Source: Evernia prunastri (Eukaryota > Ascomycota > Lecanoromycetes > Lecanorales > Parmeliaceae). From it: a stretch of 64,000 bases of DNA. Position 1 is the stretch's first letter; every line of letters starts with the position of its first letter. The translations under genes were made by a program, and so were the position numbers. Below are positions 58,138-64,000 of this stretch, piece by piece. Below the pieces are notes generated by a model. It was given only the letters and a program-made list of their open reading frames with translations. It made no database searches and had not been told where the DNA came from. The stretch is taken from assembly GCA_003184365.1 (NCBI GenBank), contig NKYR01000144.1:22475-86474 (forward strand), in the 5' to 3' direction.

Positions 58138-60191
58138 ATGAGGGGAGCGTGGCCTGTTACGTTCGTTCATTTTCTTCAGCTTACATTCATCCTCTCACTA
58201 GCTCACGGTAATTCCAAAGTTCCTCCATTTTCAAGAGCTATAGCTGACTTTCAATGATCGAAGTGAAAGTCAGTGATGCATCTATTATTGATTCCGGACC
58301 TGTGCTCTTCACGTCGAAATTGGCCCTCAATACCTCAGCGCCAATTTCTGCGTCGCTGTCTCTCACTTATGCCAAAAACAAAGGGCAACAAACCGCATCC
58401 GCTCCAGCCTTAGTCTCACCGTCGAGCAGTGCTCATACAGCAAACAACCATAAAGCAGCTAAACAAAACGCGACGTTACCGACAAACGACCCAAACTCCG
58501 GACCTGCAGAGAGTGGAAATTGGTCAGGGACAGGTGTAACACCGGAATCACCAATTGCCAACCAACCCGCTCCCGGACTTCTCCCGAGCCCCGATGCCTC
58601 GAAGAAGTCGAAGTCGGATACTAATTCAAAGTCTGTGTCATCGCCCTCATCGCCTGAGCCCGCGTCGTCGCCAGAGCCCGCGTCGTCGCCAGAGCCCGCG
58701 TCGTCGCCAGAGCCCGCGTCGTCGCCAGAGCCCGCGTCATCGCCAGAGCCCGCGTCATCGCCAGAGCCTCAAGCAGCCAAAGATACTCAGCACACCGACT
58801 CTCAATCATCAAATGATGCTGCTCAGATTAAATCTCAGCCAGCGACCCCAGTTGTAGCCCCTGCGGCCGTTAACCCCCCAGTAGTAGTGCAAGGTCAAAC
58901 GGTACCAGCTGATGGGAACCCAATCACCATAAACAACCAACCTGTCAGGGTGTCGTCGGGATCCATCTATGTTGGCAGCTCGGCGGCACCAATCCCGCAA
59001 GCGCAAGTCACACAAGCGCTTAAAGCCATTGTTGCAGGCGCTTTGACGTTCCAACCTGCATCACCGGGTCAGGGTTTGAAAGTGACGCCTTCTCCAATTG
59101 TGGTTGGTGGTTTGACCTTTTCGGCAGCAGCAGCGTCAGAACCCTCACTTGAATCGAACGTTTCACCAGATAAGGCTCAAGCTCAGCCAGTGGTCGTAGG
59201 TGGGAAGACGTATGCACCAGTAACACCTACCCAGCAGGCCGGAACATCACAAGCAGAGGCGAACACGTCCAACCAAGGGGGTTCAGAGTCTTCAAGTTCT
59301 CACGAGCAATCCAACAATGGAGCCGGTAATGACAACACTGAATCAGTCCAGTCAAATAGTAAAGCAGCGCAGGGCTCCCAACCCATCGTGGTAGGAGGCA
59401 TGACCTACACGCCGGTTGCTGCAAGCCCTGCGCCCACATCGCAAAGCGCAGCGGTTTTCTCCTTTGACGGTACCGCAATCACCCAAGGTGGAGAAGCTGT
59501 CACAATCTCCGGGACGCGCATTTCACTCGGACCATCTGGAGTCGTAATAGGAACATCAAGCGTACCTTTCTCGACTCTTGCCTCAACACCGTCGCTGCTG
59601 GCACTCGGTTCTCAAACACTGACCGCTATTCCCGGCAGCAAAGGGGGATTCGAGATTGATCACTCCACACTCCTCCCAGGGTCCTCGGCCATCACCATCA
59701 GTGGTACAACTTACTCGATCAATGCGGCCGATTCTCTTATCATTGGTACAAATACCATTGCTCTCGCTACCACTGACTCTAGCAATTCGAGTGACATTGC
59801 GCTCACTGCAGGCGGAGAAACATTCACTCCACTGGGTAGCACAGCAGTTGTCATCGACGGGACAACCCTCTCCGTCGGTGGCTCTGCGATTACGGAAGAT
59901 GGGACGAGGCTTTCGCTTGCCTCAAACGGGTTGCTCGTTGGATCATCTACCTTCGCTTATGCGACCCCTGCCCGGAGTACAGCTACCGTGTCAGCCACGA
60001 GTGCGACCTTCAGTACGAGTATCTTGCCAAGCGGTGGGTACACCCCAATGGCGTTCCCAAGTGCGACGGGCGGTGTGGGAAGGAGTGCTGCGTCGGGCAA
60101 GAGGTCAACACCCAGTGTGATATTATTGTGGTTTGGGATGGCGATGTCTCTGTTCACGACAATACGAATTCGATCTGGAGTATCTATATAG
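58138..60191 (+). CDS. secreted, probably GPI-anchored wall protein with tandem SSPEPA repeats (665 aa)
   Basis: Exons 58138-58207 and 58264-60191. Exon 1 encodes a signal peptide (MRGAWPVTFVHFLQLTFILS). The body is Ser/Thr/Ala/Pro-rich and would be O-glycosylated. Residues about 151-192 are seven tandem SSPEPA units coded by an 18-bp minisatellite. Downstream, a loosely repeated module occurs (SPIVVGGLTF, QPVVVGGKTYAPV, QPIVVGGMTYTPV, then GTAITQGGEAVTISGT, STTISGTTYSIN-like). The C terminus is small residues (GRSAASGKRS) followed by a hydrophobic stretch (VILLWFGMAMSLFT), as for GPI attachment, though a few polar residues follow it. I recall such VVGGxTYxP proteins as common fungal surface proteins of unknown role. 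Confidence 0.75.
58647..58772 (+). repeat. 18-bp coding minisatellite, seven units
   Basis: In-frame array of TCGTCGCCAGAGCCCGCG-type units (first and last two carry TCA, first carries CCT); encodes SSPEPA six times and SSPEPQ once. Confidence 0.95.
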
Positions 60192-60839
60192 TACATATGA
60201 CTACTAATCATAATTCACCCCTGTGTCAAACATTTGCATTGCCCCCTGATTCATAAGGGCATGCCTTTACCTTACCTTGACCCCCTTGGGACATATCATG
60301 AAGTACTATCCTTGCACGTCAATATAACCAGCATGAATTTCAACAACTCCTTCCCCTCACTCATTCTTCTCTTTCATATCCTCAGACACCGTCTCTTTCT
60401 TCACCCGCACAGCCTCCTCCTCCCCACCCGCAACCTCATCAATCACCGCCTTACCCCCCATCTTCCTCCTCCTCCCCATCTCCTCAGCCTTCAATCAATT
60501 CCCCACAGCCTCTAACGTCCTCGCTAGCCTCGGATCTATTTTATCCGCCGGCAAAATCATCATCGTCGAACCTCAAGTTCAAAGGTATATTGATGCTCGT
60601 TTTCACAACCTCCCTCGCCCGTTGTCAGATAAGGATCGTGTTATAGAATATTAGGAAAGATAGAAAATGGCTTGCGCAGTAAAATGAAAAATACAGCAGT
60701 TGACGGGAAAGAAATGCAATTTAATAAGAAAGACGATAGATAAGACGTCGAAGCGGTGCTGATAGCATGAAACTTTGAGCTAGTCATGGTAGACTCGCAC
60801 TGAGGTTCTCGTCAGTCTCGATAGTGATGTTGCAGTTAA
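60192..60839. other. intergenic, with a possible minus-strand relic
   Basis: About 650 bp. Between roughly 60350 and 60580 the minus strand reads like a charged peptide (LPADKIDPRLARTLEAVGN, stop, KAEEMGRRRKMGGKAVIDE) with an in-frame TGA and no clear ends; it may be a gene fragment. Otherwise the stretch is C/T-rich with no feature. Confidence 0.35.
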
Positions 60840-62586
60840 TTACACAGGCAATGGCTCCAATTTTGGATCAATCTGAGACTCAATCAAGACCGGACTATTC
60901 ATTTTCCGGGCGTTCTGAAAGGCTTCATACAAGTCTGCTGGAGTATCCGCACGAAAGGCTGGACAGCCATACGCCTCTGCCACCGCCTTTGCATCCAATC
61001 CCGGCAAGTCTAACGCAGCTGCCAAAGAAGTCAGTTCATAGTAGCAAAAAGGTGACCGCGTAAGCTGCACTCACGGCATTTCGGGGTGTCCTCGAAGACA
61101 GCGAACTCTTTTAGAATCGCGTACTCTTCGTTCCGCGGCACCAAGATAATCAAATTCAGCTTTAGTTGAACGGCGGTGTAGATACTTTGCACGGAGTAGT
61201 GCAGGCTACCGTCGCCAACCACGAGGACAGTTGTTCGGTTCTTCTGTGCGAGTGCAATGCCCACCGCCGCGGGCGCGCCCCAGCCTAGACCCCCGCTGGC
61301 GGATGTGAAGTATGTCTCTTGTTCGACTATAGGCCAGGCGTTCAGCAAATCAGCGACATTGGAAGGAGACTCTTGGACTAGTATATCATATTTTGTGCGA
61401 AGCAGAGCCACAGCTGTAAAGGCTTCAGATGCAGTCATGAAGGAGGTGTTGTTCTTTGGTGTTGACTGGGTAGGTGCGGATGCCGTCTGCGATGCATGTG
61501 CTGTGCCGTTCAAGAAGGGTGGCGCCGTGGTGTTGCGGAGCAGTAGATAAAGCCCTTCAAGAGCGAGCCGCGCATCGGAAAGCAGACTGTCGCCCACAAG
61601 GGCCGAACCAGCGTCGTGAGGGTCATTGGTGATCTGCAAGAGCTCTAGTCCTGGTGGCGAAACTGGTCCAGCGGCGTATGGATAGTATCTCCAGACCTCC
61701 GCTCCGACTACGAGCACGAGGTCATAACCGGTGAGCGCATTGCTCAACGGTCCACGGGCTATTGGTAGAGAACCTTGAAACAATGGATGGTTTTCTGGGA
61801 AGACGGCGCGCTCTGCGAGTGGGGCCTGGAAGACCGGTACGTTGAGCAACTCTGCGAATTTTACGGCTGCGTCCCAACCGAGACTTTTATCAACCTCCTG
61901 CCCCAGGACCAGCGCGAAATTTTTGGCCTTCGATATGCGAGCAGCGAACTCCGACAGTTGATCGAGATCCGGCGCAACTACTGTGCTAACCTTCCTGACT
62001 ACTGGCGCCGAGTCAATCTCTGCGATCCAGTCATCAAGTGGAATGGAAAGAAAGACTGGGCCAGCAGGTGGCATGGTAGCAATGGAAATAGCTCTTATCA
62101 ATGCCGCAGGAACATCTTCTGCCCGTACTGGCTCGTAAGCCCATTTCACCCACGGTAGTGGCAGCATCGTGGGATCGCGATTTGTCAGGTAAGGGTCGCC
62201 TATGAGCATTTGCCGTGTCTGTTGACCCGCAATAATGATCAGAGGTGTCTTGTTGAGAAAGGCGGTCATGATGTTGCCCATGCCGTTGCCAGTGCCCGCC
62301 GCGGTATGCAGGACGGCAACTGCGGGCTTCCTCGAGGCTTGCGAGAATCCATCTGCCATGCCGACTACGGAGGCCTCTTGCAGGCCTAAAACATATTGGA
62401 AATCGGACGGAAAATTCTTCAGCATTGGCTGCTCTGCGAATGCGGAACGATAGGATCAGTACATATTCTCGCGGGAGGCTTCTATTCTTTAAGCTTACCC
62501 GTCGAGCCCGGATTACCAAAGATAGTGGTCATGTTATACGCGCGAAGGACATCATAGAAGGCGGTCCAGATGGTTACTCCCTTCAT
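60840..62586 (-). CDS. thiamine-diphosphate enzyme, benzoylformate decarboxylase-like (541 aa)
   Basis: Two-oxo-acid decarboxylase family; nearest recognised relative is benzoylformate decarboxylase of mandelate degradation. Exons leftwards 62586-62499, 62433-61075, 61018-60840. Active-site equivalents of the Pseudomonas enzyme: Ser28 (NPGSTEQP), Glu49 (GLQEAS, activates ThDP) and His72 (LHTAAGTGNGMG) are kept. At the place of the second histidine (His281, FRYHQY) this protein has Tyr280 (WRYYPY). The ThDP motif is GDGSLHYSVQ...PRNEEY, with Arg-Asn in place of the usual Asn-Asn. The C terminus GLDAKAVAEAYGCPAFRAD is normal. No targeting signal. Substrate cannot be deduced; aromatic or branched 2-oxo acids are plausible. 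Confidence 0.85.
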
Positions 62587-63038
62587 CTTGAGGTATCACA
62601 CAGTGTGGTCGTACGATAAATGTGAGATGGTAAAGGAGTGCCGATAGCGATTGAAAGACGTTCCATGAGTTGGAGCTGCTGCTTTTATATCCTGTGGCGG
62701 CATACTCTTAGCAACAGCAGTATCAGCTTACTGCTTATGTACCCAGACAGGAGTAGTTAGCAGCTCGCAACTTAACGTCCCGTTACACTAAAAACCAATG
62801 CCTCCCGCCCAATAACTTATTAAGCCACCGACGTGCTAAGCTAAAAAAGCTGACCTCGTTCTCGAGTCTCGAAAAGGCAAAAATCGCGATGCGGCGCGGG
62901 AACGCCCTAAAATTGTTGATTTCTAAAGGCTTCTTTGCTCGTCACCCCAGGACTGGGGGTTAGTCGCTCATATATGCATATCGCTATGTCTCGGCCATGA
63001 GCATAGGGCATATGCATTGCATTTCTTCATAGAGTAGA
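62587..63038. other. promoter of decarboxylase and subtelomeric spacer
   Basis: About 450 bp, no ORF with features. The stretch around 62830-62920 contains alternating AAAAAGCTGACC and CGCGATGCGGCGCGGG blocks of unknown meaning. Confidence 0.4.
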
Positions 63039-63600
63039 ATGCATAGCGTTGTTTCAGCATTTAGGCATGGCGAGAGGTTACGACAACTGTGGGAGATTTG
63101 CTGCATGGATAGAAGTAGTAGCGCCGAGTTATCAGAAGCGATCAAGTCAATGTGTCAGTGGTACGGACAGGCTGGATTTTGTATCGCATACCGTGCAGAT
63201 ATTTCGATAGTCAAAGATGAGAGAGGGATTAAAAGGAAGCAAATCTGGATGATGATTCAAGCGAGGATGGACTTTGCAAAAGCTTCTGGCTTCCCAAAAA
63301 GTTGTATATTGCGACAGAAGCTGGAAAACCATTGGAACAAAACTTCGGTTGAAGGCCTATATTTTCCGCGCCACTCATATCAGCATTCATCATCTCTCCA
63401 AGGCTTCTTAAAAGTCAGCGTTGCAGCAAAAATGTCAGGGGCCTCCAAGAGGCAGATATCTAGGCCGGAAGATATCGGTTATTCCTTACTTGGTCTTTTA
63501 ACGTGAATATGCCACTGCTCTATGGTGAAGGTGAGCATGAAGCATTTCAAGGAGGAGCGACAAAGTTATACTATCACCCCCGATCCCGCATCTATGATAC
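63039..63600 (+). pseudogene. HET-domain (heterokaryon incompatibility) gene relic
   Basis: Recognisable HET-domain pieces: LWEICCMDRSSSAELSEAI with SMCQWYGQAGFCIAYRADI, then after a missing block VSVAAKMSGASKRQISRPED, IGYSLLGLL, and in another frame NMPLLYGEGEHEAF. The frame breaks at about 63500 (one base lost before the GEGE motif), the first HET motif (GAIHYSWVT type) is absent, and the stretch between RADI and the later motif is replaced by unrelated residues. HET genes control allorecognition cell death in fungi and are often subtelomeric. This copy is not functional as read. Confidence 0.7.
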
Positions 63601-63832
63601 CGACGTTGCAGACTTTATGGTCGTATGGGCTTTAAGAGTTGCGGCTCACTTATTAAGCGTGTTTGGATCTCGCTCTAGAACGTTGCAGTCCTCGAACTAA
63701 TCTCTCTGTGGCCCAATGTCATCGTTCGGAAGCAATGATAGTGGACAATATGAACGACAATTCAACGCTCGCAAAAGGACTTGGATGCACCATGAGGGCT
63801 GGTAGACTGCACGCCCAAACGGGGAATCGATG

Positions 63833-64000
63833 TAGGGTTAGGGTTAGGGTTAGGGTTAGGGTTAGGGTTAGGGTTAGGGTTAGGGTTAGGGTTAGGGTTA
63901 TGGGTTAGGGTTAGGGTTAGGGTTAGGGTTAGGGTTAGGGTTAGGGTTAGGGTTAGGGTTAGGGTTAGGGTTAGGGTTAGGGTTAGGGTTAGGGTTAGGG
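63833..64000 (+). repeat. telomere, TTAGGG array
   Basis: About 27 units of TTAGGG reading towards the right edge, the G-rich strand running 5' to 3' outwards as at a chromosome end. One variant unit TTATGGG is at 63898-63904. The array continues past the window edge or is truncated by assembly. Confidence 0.98.

Noticed and set aside
60350..60580. Small minus-strand gene
   Set aside because: Charged coding-like peptide but an in-frame stop, no bounded exons and no family; noted only as a possible relic.
50452..62586. Secondary-metabolite gene cluster
   Set aside because: No polyketide synthase, NRPS, terpene cyclase or cluster-type transcription factor is present.
63663..63908. Arg-Val repeat peptide
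   Set aside because: It is the translation of the TTAGGG telomere array.

Overview
This window is the right-hand end of a chromosome or scaffold from a filamentous ascomycete (Pezizomycotina). Evidence: about 168 bp of TTAGGG repeats close the right edge; genes carry many short (about 44-150 nt) GT-AG introns with CTRAY-like branch points; several families are fungus-specific (fungal SMP/C2 tether, PSP1, fungal HECT ligase, HET domain); and an AT-rich, TpA-rich island with few CpA looks like repeat-induced point mutation (RIP). I cannot name the genus.

Layout. 1-33,800 is a dense housekeeping arm: GlcNAc-6-P deacetylase (cut by the window), an SMP/C2 membrane-tether protein, GET2, a Pol iota-like translesion polymerase, an unknown Ser/Pro-rich protein, SEC31, a PPIE-type RRM protein, the head-to-head respiratory pair MLRQ/NDUFA4-like and COX12, mitoribosomal MRP49/mL61, an M20 amidase, the divergent pair RPS10 and SDE2, mitochondrial GTPase GEP3, a HECT E3 ligase and RPL15. 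33,978-37,540 is a RIP-degraded island in which a 2.1-kb TA-flanked DNA transposon sits inside a 0.8-kb one, next to a second copy of the smaller element. 37,780-46,340 returns to housekeeping genes (an unknown coiled-coil protein, PSP1, NFU1). 46,640-49,130 is a second mobile-element zone: an AT-rich tract, an LTR-like piece and a broken piggyBac transposase with two single-N assembly joints. 50,450-63,830 is a subtelomeric accessory zone: sugar transporter, TPR/ankyrin protein, GPI-type wall protein with a minisatellite, benzoylformate-decarboxylase-like enzyme and a HET-domain relic just inside the telomere.

All gene models were spliced by eye. Reading frame plus family motifs fixed most junctions. 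Several loci that first look frameshifted (NagA, the amidase, the sugar transporter, the ankyrin protein) read through once introns are placed. The splicing picture is the most unusual signal: exons of 7, 13 and 19 nt, possibly 3 nt, a start codon split by an intron, and one GC-AG intron. Start sites of genes with non-conserved N termini remain uncertain. I found no biosynthetic gene cluster, no CRISPR and no convincing tRNA gene, and nothing I would call a wholly new system.
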